From: Larimichthys crocea
Taxonomy: Eukaryota > Chordata > Actinopteri > Sciaenidae
DNA: 64,000 nucleotides
Assembly (NCBI RefSeq): GCF_000972845.2
Contig: NC_040017.1
Location: forward strand, 28,427,733-28,491,732
Reading direction: 5' to 3'
The translations under genes were made by a program, and so were the position numbers. This document shows, piece after piece, positions 47,538 through 59,599 of this stretch (position 1 is the stretch's first letter; every line of letters starts with the position of its first letter). The notes beneath the pieces are model-generated. The model worked only from the letters and a program-made list of their open reading frames with translations. It had not been told where the DNA came from and ran no database searches.

Positions 47538-48599
47538 CAGGGGCGCCGCCAGGAACTTTGGGCCCCATGACAACAAAATCAAACTGGGCCCCTCTGCTCA
47601 GCTGTTGTCCCACATCTCTAGGACCGAACAATCCCATCAGAAGCTTTACAGAACTCTAATCAAAGGCCTGCAGCTGTTTTGTAGTTCAATACTAGACTAG
47701 CACAATATTTACTGCTGCTGATTTGTACATGCATACAGTCTACATACAGTCTGCATACAGTCTACATACAGTCTGCATACAGTCTGCATACAGTCTGCAT
47801 ACAGTCTGCATACAGCCTGCATACAGTCTGCATACAGTCTGCACAGTCTACATACAGCCTGCATACAGTCTGCATACAGTCTACATACAGTCTGCATACA
47901 GTCTGCATACAGTCTACATACAGTCTGCATACAGTCTGCATACAGTCTACATACAGTCTGCATACAGTCTGCATACAGTCTACATACAGTCTGCATACAG
48001 TCTGCATACAGTCTACATACAGTCTGCATACAGTCTGCATACAGTCTACATACAGTCTGCATACAGTCTGCATACAGTCTACATACAGTCTGCATACAGT
48101 CTGCATACAGTCTACATACAGTCTGCATACAGTCTGCATACAGTCTACATACAGTCTGCATACAGTCTGCATACAGTCTACATACAGTCTGCATACAGTC
48201 TGCATACAGTCTACATACAGTCTGCATACAGTCTGCATACAGTCTACATACAGTCTACATACAGTCTGTATACAGTCTACATACAGTCTACATACAGTCT
48301 GCATACAGTCTACATACAGTCTACATACAGTCTGCATACAGTCTGCATACAGTCTGCATACAGTCTGCATACAGTCTGCAGTGCAGTTCACTGTTTGATG
48401 AAGATTAAAATGTGCTAAAGTTCATTTTTATTTAACTTTTACTGCCCAGAACACGTAAAAACAAAGAGATGATTCATTTCATTATTAGATTTGATACATA
48501 TATATACTCAGTGATGATGGTTTAATCATTTTATATTGGTGTTTACCTATTTTTTGGTAAACAACTAACTCTAACTTTCCCCCCTATGTGGCGCCCCTG
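47538..48599. mobile_element. Non-autonomous hAT-like element carrying an 11-bp satellite
   Basis: The ends are inverted: the left reads CAGGGGCGCCGC and the right, reverse complemented, CAGGGGCGCCAC. The flanks GATACAAG and CATACATG agree at 6 of 8 positions, like a decayed 8-bp target duplication. The inside has no transposase frame. hAT elements have such short CAGGG-type ends and 8-bp duplications. It lies upstream of the clip3 coding start, probably in a 5' intron. Confidence 0.65.
47727..48381. repeat. 11-bp satellite with 33-bp higher-order unit
   Basis: About 60 copies of GCATACAGTCT occur, with every third copy reading ACATACAGTCT through the middle of the array. The edges are less regular. 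Open frames of 170-230 codons on both strands come only from the period being divisible by three in the 33-bp unit. Confidence 0.95.
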
Positions 48600-48877
48600 C
48601 ATACATGTACTGCCTATGAAGGAGGTCGGGTTGGATGGACGTGTCCCATCTGAAAACACATTAACTTATTTAACTTTCAATCTTTTCCTGAAGCGAGCCA
48701 AATAGTTTTGTTGCTTAACCTCAGCAGGCTTTAGATTTAAAGTGTGACCCGTCATCACACCGTCCTCACTCTGAATCCCTCCTATAACACAACATTGTTT
48801 TCTAAGCACCGACCACGACAGCAGAACTCTCTGAAACCAGGTCATGCTCGTCCTGTGTCGATGCCAGTTCACACGGA

Positions 48878-49046
48878 TCACATGACGAGCAGAGCGGCGG
48901 TGTTCAGCTCGTACAAGAAGCCCGTTAAAGCAGCGACGTCCTCTTTGTCCATATCGGAGACACACTGCTCATCCAGCAGCATGAGGCGTCTCTGCAGGGT
49001 TACACACAAACAGCAGCTCTGTTCCTTCATATGAGTCAGCTCCTGT
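48878..49046 (-). CDS. Orphan last-exon-like segment, unrecognised
   Basis: After a good acceptor (tgtggctgcag) a minus-strand frame encodes ELTHMKEQSCCLCVTLQRRL and DMDKEDVAALTGFLYELNTA, then stops. The amphipathic helical pattern looks protein-like rather than random. No upstream exon is evident before 51 kb. It may be a 3' exon of an unplaced gene or an old relic between the clip3 coding start and the NLR fragment. Confidence 0.35.
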
Positions 49047-50134
49047 CTGCAGCCACATGCTAACATCAGATCTGATTTTAGGTTCTGCTGATCTCAGAGC
49101 AGCTCCTGGTGATATCTAATGAGCTCATGTCAGGGCTGACATGAACACGTGCTCCTCCTGTGTTTAAACTCATCGTTTGTCCATAATATAGTTTATACAA
49201 TCAGCTGGTTCAGTCCTGCCTCAACAGAACCGTGATCGGCGTCTCAACAGAACTCGACCGGGACTCAGCTGAGGCCACAACAAAGGTTACGCAACATGAC
49301 CGTGTGAGTCAGCTGATTATGAAACATGAACGTGCACGATAATAAACAAGTAACCAGCTCAAATCATCTGAGACAATAAGACTATGGACTGATATCACAA
49401 CAGTTCCACGTCACAGTTTAAAACAAAGACTTCTGAAAACTCGTCTTCATCGTTTCTACAGAACTTTCTTGTAATTTACGGGCTGAGCCTGGAACATTAA
49501 CACAGGAGGCCACGAGCTGGGTCTGGACTTTATTCAAGGGAATATCAGAAGACCCTGAACGCCTCATCAGTTTCACAGAGGTGGAGTAAGTCACTGAGCA
49601 ACTACAGCACAGAGAGTCTCTGACTGAAAGACTGATGAGGTACAAATAAAGAAACATTTATGAGTATTAACATGAGTAGCCTATGACGACAATTGGGTAG
49701 TTATATCACATTTATGTTAAATTAATACAAAAGTATTAAAAAAACCTTTTTCAGAAATCAGAGTTTCTGGATTCTTTTCATCCTCTGGAGCATTTTTTAT
49801 TGCGTCAGTGGAGTTTCCGTACGTTTGGTTGTTTGTGGATATTTATGCAGATATTACAGCCTGTGAATTCAGAATGACCTTGTACTAAATGAGTCAAATT
49901 AAAATGAAACATTCATGAAGGAAAGATGAATAAACAAGACGTGTGACACACACAGCCAGTCCAAACAGGAGCCTGATGATGTCGTATTAAATATTCTGAT
50001 AACTGGGTCGTAATATTGAATTTTTATTGAATTAATATAAATGTATCGTTATTTATTGAGTGGGAGCATTTTATGTCAGTGAGTATTTTTGGTTGTTAAT
50101 GGATATTTATGGTTTCTGTTGAGATGTTTAATAT

Positions 50135-50990
50135 TCATAATGACCTACAGTCCTCTGCTCTCACATCTCTCTGCTCTGAGTCCAGCATAATAACCAACGA
50201 CCAGCTCCTCTGAGCCCCGCACAGCCCGCACAGCCCGCACAGTTCACACAAAACCATCGTTTCACGCGTCTTTCGGCTGATTTTGGCTGATTTGAAGGAT
50301 GCGTGGACACCATGTGATGTACCAGCAGGTTGTGAGAGGAGGAGGAGGAGGAGGAGGAGGGAGGCCATGGCAGCATCCTCCTCCTCCTCCTCCTCCATCC
50401 AGCCTCCATTTTACAACAGCTGAGACACCAAATACCGCAAAAACACGAACAAAATGAGCCACGCAGCCTCCCGCACAGCTTCACCTCGAAGCTGACAGAG
50501 ATGTTCATGATGCGTGAGAATAAAAACACGCAGATTCAGACTGCGGCAGCTCCGCGTGCAGCTTTGTGCCAATGTGCGTAGTAAAAAAAACAAGACTGGA
50601 AAAAAAAAACGCCCCAATGAAACAATGAAATCACGCAGAACACGCAGCTCGGACTGTTACACCATCCACGCATAAACACCGCATGATGCTGGTTTGAACA
50701 GACTGCCAGTGCGTAGAATAATAATAACAACAACAATAATAACTCTAATAATAATAAGAATAATCTGTATCACAGACGTTGAACAGCGCCTCTCTCTCTC
50801 AGCCTCAGCATCTCCTCCATCCCCACACAAACCGCACATCACGCACCGAGCCCCGCATCAGTCAGAATAAACATAAAGATGTTTGTACCTGGACTCAAGC
50901 TGCTGTTGTTCGGTGATGAAGCTCCAAAGATCTCTGACAACACGAAGCTCGGACTCTCTCTCCCGCTGTACGCACCTCTCTCTCTCTCTC
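50135..50990 (-). promoter_or_regulatory. Candidate 5' UTR exon/promoter region for clip3
   Basis: The clip3 start codon lies in an exon that begins with an acceptor 42 bp upstream of the ATG, so transcription starts further right. This segment contains a GGAGGA/CTCCTC-rich patch (50335-50400) and no convincing protein. It is the most promoter-like sequence between clip3 and the timm50/NLR pair. No TATA box or start site can be assigned, and a different gene could begin here instead. Confidence 0.25.
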
Positions 50991-51007
50991 TTTAATTCAG
51001 TTCATGT

Positions 51008-51008
<1 letters not shown>

Positions 51009-51063
<55 letters not shown>
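51009..51063. repeat. (TG)n microsatellite
   Basis: Pure TG run of about 54 bp. Confidence 0.96.
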
Positions 51064-51064
<1 letters not shown>

Positions 51065-51305
51065 TTTGCGTCACAGACTGAATAAACACAAACAGACAGA
51101 AACATTTCAAACCTTTCTGCCATAAAATAACTAAATTATGATAAAAATAACAAATAACAATTAAAAATTTTAAAAATAATAATAAAATTAATGAATAATA
51201 ATTAATAATAATATAATAATTATTATATATTATTATTGACATTTATTTTAAAGATACTTTCTTTGTGATTACAGAGTTTATGATGGACAGTGAAGTAAAC
51301 TGCTG

Positions 51306-51660
51306 ACAGCTGTAGCTGCTGTTAGCTCGTGTTAGCTCAGTCTGTTAGCTGCTGTTAGGTCATGTTAGCTCATCTGTTAGCTGCGTTAGCTCAGTTGTTA
51401 GCTGCTTTTGCTCGTTTAGCTTCAGTCTGTTAGCTTTACTTGTTAGCTCACGATAGCTCATTTGTTAGCTCAGTCTAGTTATGCTGCTTGTTAGCTCCTC
51501 AGTTTGTTAGCTCGTCTGTTAGCTCACGATAGCTCATTGTGTCTTAGCTGCATGTCATGTTTAGCTGCTGTTAGCTCAGTTTGTTAGCTGCTGTTAGCTC
51601 ATGTTAACTCAGTTTGTTAGCTGCTGTTAGCTATTGTTAGCTCAGTTCATTAGCCGAGCC
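51306..51660. repeat. TTAGCT-rich minisatellite
   Basis: Degenerate copies of gttagctgctgttagctcagt and shorter variants, with frequent single-base losses. Related by core (AGCTAAC) to the arrays at 13687 and 56240. Confidence 0.85.
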
Positions 51661-53200
51661 GCGTGTTTTAGGACCACCAGGAAGAAGAGGAGGTTTACAG
51701 TGTCGTGCCAGAACCAGAGCTGGACATTATAAGTTAGTAGCATGGCTATCCACCTCAGACAGTATTTTGATACATTAGCTTGCTTGGATGAATTTCTAAC
51801 TAGCTAACGTAACATGTTAGCGGTAACGTTAGCTTCGTGGGTGTCGGTGTTTGGTTTCTAAGCTAACGTTAGCTTGTGCTGCACACTGTTAGCAAAGGAG
51901 ATGTGGACCGACGCTGAAGCTAACCGGGCTCAGCAGCCTCTACGGACATGATGGCAGAGGAGAAGAGAGCGAAGAGGCGCCAAGAAGCCGCCGGACAAGA
52001 GTAAATGTGGGACTGACTTTTAGTGGTTGGTGAGAGCTTGGTGAAATAAAAGGCTGAAAGACAGACGCCGAGCTGGGCTGACTGCTGCTGGACTAGGCAG
52101 TGAGATCAGCTGCTCAAAGCGTCCGCGCTCTTAATCCTGCATAACTTTAAACCTTAATATCACCTGAACAGGTGAGTTGTATATAAATTCAGCTGACCCC
52201 TGACCTCTGTGTTAACAACCTGAACCTGAACAGGTGCATCCACCCAGGGCACACTGACATCTTGTGGTCACTGTATGCAATGACACCTTTGCATATTTTT
52301 AAACGGGTGCAGTTCTACAGTGTGTACACTGGAGGTCAGTGTATGCGATCAGCTGTACTTCAAATAAACGTTGTGTTCTGTGTATTTTCAAACTTTTATT
52401 TTGAAATGCTGTTAAACGTTTTCTTGTAAATAAAGTTTGTTATTTGTACAAAATAAACATTTTTATTTCAAAGCACGGGGAAACATCACCGTGCACTTTG
52501 TCTCATCAACTCTTCACTCTGCCACCCAAAAATGAATGTAAACTGACTAAACTAACAAAGAGAAAAGACGATGAACTCTGAGTGAAGGACAACAAAGAAA
52601 GAAAGAGAGCATGAGATATTTGTAATCTGCAAACTGAACAATCAAATCAACAAAACAAACCAGCAACAGAGTTGTACGTAACAGTAACTCTTACGAACAC
52701 GACCGACCAAAGGCAAATAGAAATCTGCATTTCTCTAACAAAGTCTGTTTTAGTCATCAGTATTCTGCATATATATATTAGAACTAGTTAAAAAAGACGT
52801 GTAAAAACCGTTGACGGGACACAACTGCTGCAAACAATGTCAATCATTGAGGTTGTGTATTCATAAAACTTTCCTCAAGCTGAGAGTGAGTGATGTAGAA
52901 ATCTGTGACATTGTCAAAACGTAAAGTCTTTGATCCATCGTTGGCGCATGTGCCAGACGAGGTGTTCTCATTAGACTGAATAGGCTCTATCTTGCTGATT
53001 ATATATCTACGTCCTTGACCCATCAGATTTTCTTATAGCTAAATATGTTGCTTCACTCCAGGACTTCATGTTACCACAAAAATAAGATATATTAAGATGT
53101 AAAGATGAAAAATATCCTGTGACATGTAGCTAAACAGTTTAGATGCTCTGTGCATATCTATCTGTCAGCACTTGTTGGTTAGCATTAAGGTAACTCTTGT
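51661..53200. other. Intergenic DNA downstream of the NLR fragment
   Basis: No gene recognised. AT-rich sequence from 52380 to 53150 may be the 3' UTR of the NLR fragment. Confidence 0.6.
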
Positions 53201-53202
53201 TT

Positions 53203-54458
53203 CTACAGCTCACACAAAGATACCGAGCACTCACGCACACTATTTGAAACCAAGAACCTGAATTCAGGGTAGACTGGCTCAGTGAATGTGCAGTGGAAGG
53301 TGTGGAGGCGGAATACCCTTTTACGGAACTGTATGAGGAAGCACAGAATGCCAGCAGGCCAGTCCAGATACACTCCAACTCTGTGAGACAAACAGGGACA
53401 AAGCTGTTTCTCTGCTTTGTTATTGGACAAGACTGAGTACTTGTCCTTAGAGCAGAGCAGCATCCAGGACTTGTTTCCAACCCAGCAAGCAGCATCCCTG
53501 CCATGCCTGTTGATTCCTCTGTAGGTCACCCCTATAGAAACGCATCCTTTCCACTGGACCTCCCAGTAACAGCGACCGGTCAGACCATTTCGACACAGTA
53601 CTCCTAACTGCTGACTCGACTGGTGCTCTTGCCATCTTGCCCCTGTCACCATCTTGTTGTCTTTAGACAGAATGAGGTCGATATCGGCTGTGTCCGGGTC
53701 CAGTGTGAGACAACAGGCATCTGAGTAAACAAGTGAAGAAGGTTTCATCCATCCTGTGTACATAAGTGTAAGGTCTATGCGTCTTATAATCATGAGAAAA
53801 CTCCTTATTTTAAGATTTGCATGTCAGAATTATCATAATCATAAGAACCCCATAATTACAATAAGAAAACACACATGATGGATGGGTGTTAATTGAACTT
53901 TCTACTTTCTTTTCATTTGGTTTTAACTTTTCACAACATGTGAATGAACAGTAAGGCTTGAATGAATGATGTCACTGTTTGGCACAGGTTTCACAAGTTA
54001 AAGGAAATGCTTACACTTTGTCAGACCTGGCTTTAGCCTCTTGGGTCCTCCATTATCCACCCTGAAGTAAGAGGTAAACCACGTCACTCCAGCACATTTC
54101 AGTATAGAGGCATGAGCATTAAATTGCTTTCTTTCATATACAGTATATTCATTAAACTGCTTCATTTACTCCTTACATGTTAGGCTCTCAGTTTCCCGGA
54201 CATTGGAAGTATGGTAAGGACTACACACCACACACCGCCATGTCTGATAATGACCTGTGGTCTCATATGGTTGCCAAACCTGATGCCTCTATAGGTACAT
54301 GACAGTAAGGCTCTCCATACCTGAGAGTGTTCAGCTGCACTCCTCGGTCTCCTGGATGATTGTAGCTCAGGTCCAGCTCTCTCAGATGGGAGCGGTTGGA
54401 GCTCAGAGCTGAGGCCAGAGAAGCACAGCCTTCCTTTGTTACCTGACAGCCCGCGAGA
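53203..54458 (-). CDS. NLRC3-like (fish NLR) C-terminal fragment: LRR, linker and PRY-SPRY exons
   Basis: Three minus-strand exons join in phase: 54321-54458, 54015-54061 and 53203-53720 (stop at 53203-53205). The first encodes one leucine-rich repeat typical of fish NLRs (GCASLASALSSNRSHLRELD, LSYNHPGDRGVQL). It looks shortened because the usual stretch after GV.L is missing before NTLR. The second encodes VDNGGPKRLKPGLTK, the usual linker. The third encodes a PRY-SPRY (B30.2) domain with CLTLDPDTADIDLILS, GRCYWEVQWKGCVSIGVTY, CWVGNKSWMLLCS and GVYLDWPAGILCFL. This domain recognises ligands in TRIM and NLR proteins. No FISNA, NACHT or further LRR exons are seen in the 0.9 kb before timm50. 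It is probably a truncated gene relic, although the visible frame has no stop or frameshift. An assembly break is the alternative. Confidence 0.85.
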
Positions 54459-55170
54459 CTGCAAACAAAACACACAAAGCATGTTTGCACATTAAGTTAG
54501 CACATTCCTTTTAGGACAGACGAGTCTCAGGTCAGTTCCAAGTGAGTTTTGAATCCAAAAAAAGTCATCATGCACCCTTGCACAGAACAGGTGTGTGAAA
54601 TAAAAAATCTTTTTAAACCAAGAAGACTTTACACAGTTGAAGACATTTTGTCCTTCCAGTAGACATGATCTGATAGAGGAGCCACTAGTGTGTACGTTTT
54701 GATTAAATTACAGCTGGGCACCCGGTGTTTTAATCACATCAAGGTTAGTCTAAGTTTGTAGGTGACAAACGTACAACCTATTTTTAAACTTAAAGTTAAG
54801 CAACAATTTATTTACATTTTCTGTTTAAGTATTTTAATCTGTTAAGCCATTTTCACTTTTATTTATCGGTTAGTATTTTATTTTGTCTATATATATAATG
54901 TTATATTTAATGTATTTTATTATATTTCTCATTTTTGATTTATTTTATTTTATTTCAGTACCTGCCTTCAGTGTTTCCTCACGCGCATGTTGAGGTGGCG
55001 CTCTCTCAGTTTGCATAGTGTGCCTTGTTTATAAATAGGGTGCAGGTGGTTGTTGGTGTATTACGTCATGAACTCGTCATCCAGGTGACGATGACGCAAC
55101 TTTGGGCACTCTGCCCTCATCCATCATGGCTGCTTTGTGTCGCAATCGAAGGTCAGACTCGTTCTTCCCT

Positions 55171-55277
55171 GATTGGACGTGACGCCACGCCGCCCGCCCC
55201 CCCCTCGCGCTCCATGTGGCCTGTCCTCGCTCTGATTGGCCCCCCTCGCCTGCCACTCAAACCCCCGCTCAGCCAAT
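55171..55277 (+). promoter_or_regulatory. CCAAT-box cluster of the timm50 promoter
   Basis: Three NF-Y-type CCAAT boxes occur within 110 bp: GATTGG at 55171-55176, GATTGG at 55234-55239 and CCAAT at 55273-55277. They lie 60-170 bp before the first ATG in GC-rich sequence. Multiple CCAAT boxes and no TATA box fit a housekeeping mitochondrial gene. The NLR fragment is divergent on the other side. Confidence 0.6.
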
Positions 55278-55358
55278 CGGCTGCGTTTGTCCTCTCCTCT
55301 TCACGCTCGCCGGCAGCTCGCGCCGCGTCCTCTCCAACATGCGGCCCGTGTGTTTCCC

Positions 55359-55962
55359 ATGTGTGGTGCGCGCGAGCCGCGGCCTGTCTTGCGGCCTCCG
55401 CGGCGGGCGGGCGCCGCCTCCTCCCGGTCCACCGTGGACATCGTCCGGACACTGTCCACCGACAAGCCGCCGGCCGGAGCGGGCGGCGCGACGGGCGGGC
55501 TGGCTCAGGCGATCCTCCAGGAGAGGCTCCAGCAGGTGAGCAAAGCTAACCGCCTCTGGGTGCGCTCGATTTGTTCGACCCTGTGACCTGTCAGAGCGAA
55601 CACACCTCTCTCAGCGTAACCCCGCCCACACGACTTGATCGTGTGAGTCAAATCGGACGCTCCCTCTGTGACATACGGTCAGAGCTAGCTCACTTCTCAC
55701 ACCTTCACGTGACGGACACGCAGCGGCAGGCGGTGTTTAGTGTGTGTCCGCTTCAGGGACGTTGGTTTCCCGCCCCTCGCTGCGGCGTGTCCCGCTGTCA
55801 GGTGACAGGTCAGCCAGATAACCTTAGCATGCGTCTGTGCGGGGCTGACTGTGTGCACCGCCCGCGGGAGACACGCCGGTGTGGGTGTAGCTGTGACAGT
55901 TAGCATGTGGTTAGCATCAGCTCTGAGGTTATATCAGCTACACACACACACACAAACACACA

Positions 55963-56002
<40 letters not shown>

Positions 56003-59000
56003 ATGACGGAGCTGGATTTCATCAGTCGGAGCTGGTGGAGGAGTCACAGTCAAGGTTTGTGTGGCTTGAAGGTCAGAGGAGACCTCCTCCTCCTCCTCCT
56101 CCTCCACCTCTTCCTCCTCCTCTCACATGTGTGTGTGTGTGTGACATGTTGTTAATATGTCAGATAAATCCTCTTAGACCTTCCTCTACCTCACAGTTAG
56201 CCATCCGCAACGTCCTCTTCACTCTCTACTCACATTATGTCAAAGAGCCTGGCTAACAGACTGAGCTAACGGCAGCTAACAGCAGCTATCAAACTGAGCT
56301 AACATGAGCTAACGGCAGCTATCAAACTGAGCTAACATGAGCTAACAGCAGCTATCAAACAGAGCTAACATGAGCTAACAGCAGCTAACAGACTGAGCTA
56401 ACAGCAGCTAACAGCAGCTATCAAACTGAGCTAACATGAGCTAACAAACTGAGCTAACATGAGCTAACAGCAGCTAACAGACTGAGCTAACAGCAGCTAA
56501 ACTTAGCTAGCACTAGCTTATAAACAGAGCTAACAGCAGCTACAGTTGGTTGAAATGTTGGTGTCATGTGATGTTCAGATCTTAATTAGTTAATCTCTAA
56601 TGAAACAATCGTTAGCCCTGTTAGCGGTGACTCGACACGTTGACGCTCGGCCCAACATCAGCGCTACGATAACGAGCTAACGAGATTAACGAGCTAACGA
56701 GCTAACGAGATTAACGATCACGTCTCCTCCAATACGTTACCTTACTGACACGAAACCAGCCAATCAGCTTCCAGCTGTGAGGACGCAGTCAAAGCTGTTA
56801 TAAACCAGCCAAAAGAAGAAGTCTAAGTTGGAAACTTTCCATGAGAATCTATGGGAATTAATGGGAATAATTCTGGAATTTACAAAACTGAAAGTTGGCC
56901 CTTTTAACAGGGAACTTAAATATATTTGGGGAAACATATTTTAGCATAATCTCGACTAAAACGACCAGATTTCATGCAGGTACACTTGAACATCTGCTTT
57001 TCTCATGGAGCTTCTGAATATTTCCAAAGTTCCCTCTTCACGTGTTCTTCCCAGGGGTGGAACGTTTCCAGTTCTGGAAACTAAGCACACGTGAAGAATG
57101 AATGAAACTTTGACATCGTCGTCATCGTCTGTTTGTGTTTCTTGGTCCAGGCTCAGCCTCCTCCAGAGGGAGGCGACGGGGAGAAGGAGCGAGGCGGAGA
57201 ACAGACGGAGGACAAGCAGAAGCAGAAGGAGAACACGGCCTACGCTAAGAAGATGGTGGTCCGGCTGGCGGGGCTGATGGGGCTCGGCGGGGCGGTCGGC
57301 ATGGTTTATATATTCGGTGAGTGTGTGTTGAAGCGCAGGTACAGGTACACTGACCACGGTGACGCCACGACTCAGGAAGGAAACAGGTTTTATCTGAATG
57401 AACACAAACTTTAGTTTATCAAGCCTGAAAGACGAGATCTCCTTCAAACCGATATTCACTTATTCTGAATTTAAAGTCTTCAACCTGCTACAGAAAGTTG
57501 TGACAAGATCAACAAAAGACTCAAACACCTGCTTGGATCACACCACAGGTGAACAGGTTCATTGGTAACGTTCATGATCAGGCGTCCTCGAAAGGCTCGT
57601 TCAGTTTAAAAACGCTTGTGGACACAGTCCGAATGAGTTTCTGCACTTCACCGTCTATCATTTAAAGAATCAGAGAAATCTCTGCACGTAAGGAGGGTCC
57701 ATGACCTCTGAAGTTCAGACTCTCCGTAGTCTTCTCTGGACCAGAACATCTGAGACGGACTGACGGAAAGTCGACTAGTTTGACGAGTTTCAGGCTGGTT
57801 TCAAATCATGGGGGTCGAGTCCTCCGTGATGTATTTTAAGTTTTACAGAGCGTCCAAACTCTTTAGGCGTTTCTTAGGATTTACTGATGTGATCGTAAAT
57901 TTAGTATCTGCTGTTTGTCAGACAAACTGTTGATTCTCAGAAAAATCAGAAAAAAGGTTTATTACCAAGTATGATTTTTGACTTACAAGGAATTTGTTTG
58001 TGGTGCATGACAGACTGCCCCAGTCCTCGGTGGTGGCAGCAGTGTACCAGATAGTGATGGAGGAGGTGAGGATGGACTCAATGATGGAGGTGTAGAAGTC
58101 TTTGGCAGGTTGAATCTCTCAAATGAGTCAAACCATAATTTAGACTATAAAAGTCAGAAAATGTTCCAGATTTCCGTCTTCAGATGTCGAAAACATTCAG
58201 GTAAAACCAAGAGAAGAAGCAAATCTTCACACTGTGGAAGCTGAAATCAAGAAAGTTTGTGTAACGGTCAAACACAAACCAAACAACAATGATTAATGAG
58301 TAATTATTAAGATAAAGGTCAGTTTGGTTAAATAGGGACTTGATCTGAAGCCCCCCCCTCCAGCCTGTCCACCAGTGAGATGTTGTAAACATCGGGTGTG
58401 ATTGGTTTATCGCCCCTCAGCTTCCTGTTTTAGAAGGGACGGCCCACAGGTGGGTGGAGCTAGCAGCTGTCAGTTGGAGGTGAGCGTCAGAGAAGAGTCA
58501 GGCTGAGAGCGATAAGGTTTAATTCATTGGTTTGTCCGAGTCTGAAGCAGCTGGTTGAAGAGAAGTCGGATTTAGACGTGAACTCCCTGCAAGAGTTTTA
58601 ATCGATGAAGACGTGACGGGATTTTCTTAATTAATCAGCCGTCAGGTAAAGATCAGCTTCAGCCCAACAGGGATTGGGTGAACTGGTTCATGAAGTCACT
58701 GCTGCTTCTGGTTTAGATCTTCAGGTTCTTTAGTGGCCGTGAAGTTTTTCTTCTGGGATGAAGCCACGTTGGGATCTTTTATCTGCTTCGTGAAGTTTCC
58801 TGATGATCAGACGGGTGGATGGACGGAGCTCACAGAGGATGGATATAAATCTTTTTGGATGTGCTCATCTCATTGTGGAATAATTCTGTTTTGGATTAAC
58901 ATTTCTTGTGTGGATTATTCTGGATTATAACTGGGGGAACGTGCGTGTCTTCGTCTCTCTGCGGTGTCTCTGCAGATAGGTTTGTGAAACACTTTGTGTT

Positions 59001-59599
59001 TCTTCTGTCCACACGAGATTCAGGTAACGTGCAGGTCAGTGTTTACAGATGTGAACAGAACGTGCATAGAAAATATCTGCGTTTGTGTTTTTATCGAGGC
59101 TGCAACTGATAATTATTTCATTAAACTATTCAGTATTTATTCTATTAATTGTTCAGGTTGTAAATGTCCATAAGAGTCTGAAATGTGGTGGAAACCCAAG
59201 GTGACCTCTTCAAATAGCCGGCTGAAGACGGGACTCTTGACTTGTTGGTGTGATAAACATTTAATTTAACAGTGTCTGTGAACCTGAATGACAGTTCTGA
59301 TAGCAGTCTGATTAAACTGTCAAATTCAGCCGCACAGGAACTTGTTAAATAAACATTTGGCAAATATTTGAATGAAATCTTGAGCTGTCTGATCAGAGTC
59401 ATTTAACCTTTGATGACAGCTGTCAGTACTGGCTGTGGTTGAGCTTCAGTACACGGCTCCTTTCTTTTAGATCTCGTCACATGACTTTAATTGTCTACAA
59501 ACAAATAACGAAGCTTAAACTTGAGTGTTAATCTCTGAACATTATTTTTGTTTCTTTCTTTTTTTAGGCACCAATTCGGTGGACGAACAAGGAAACGTG
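55359..59599 (+). CDS. timm50: Mitochondrial import inner membrane translocase subunit Tim50, first three exons (partial)
   Basis: Exons 55359-55535, 57151-57316 and 59568-59599 join in frame. Exon 1 encodes STVDIVRTLSTDKPPAGAG and GGLAQAILQERLQQ after an Arg-rich presequence. Exon 2 encodes a charged stretch, ENTAYAKKMVVRLAGLMG and GLGGAVGMVYIFG, the inner-membrane anchor. Exon 3 encodes TNSVDEQGNV, matching the human NNPVDENGAK position. Tim50 is the intermembrane-space receptor of the TIM23 complex and carries an FCP1-like phosphatase domain, which should follow past position 64000. The start at 55359 keeps the correct frame. The upstream ATG at 55339 opens another frame that looks like a better presequence, so exon 1 may hold a frameshift or sequencing error. 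Identity is firm; the N-terminus is not. Confidence 0.9.
55941..56001. repeat. (CA)n microsatellite in timm50 intron 1
   Basis: CA run with two aa interruptions. A (CTC)n run follows at 56082-56122. Confidence 0.95.
56243..56545. repeat. GAGCTAACAGCAGCTAAC-type array in timm50 intron 1
   Basis: Tandem GCTAAC-containing units such as agctaacagcagctatcaaa and ctgagctaacatgagctaac. A separate small gctaacgag run lies at 56672-56715. Confidence 0.88.
57317..59567 (+). other. timm50 intron 2
   Basis: No embedded gene recognised; unique-looking AT-rich sequence between exons 2 and 3. Confidence 0.7.

Noticed and set aside
47709..48418. Long frames of 170-230 codons on both strands
   Set aside because: Artefacts of the 11-bp/33-bp satellite.
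49418..49657. Minus-strand frame ending SARKLQESSVETMKTSFQKS
   Set aside because: No family match and cannot be joined convincingly to the orphan exon at 48878-49046.
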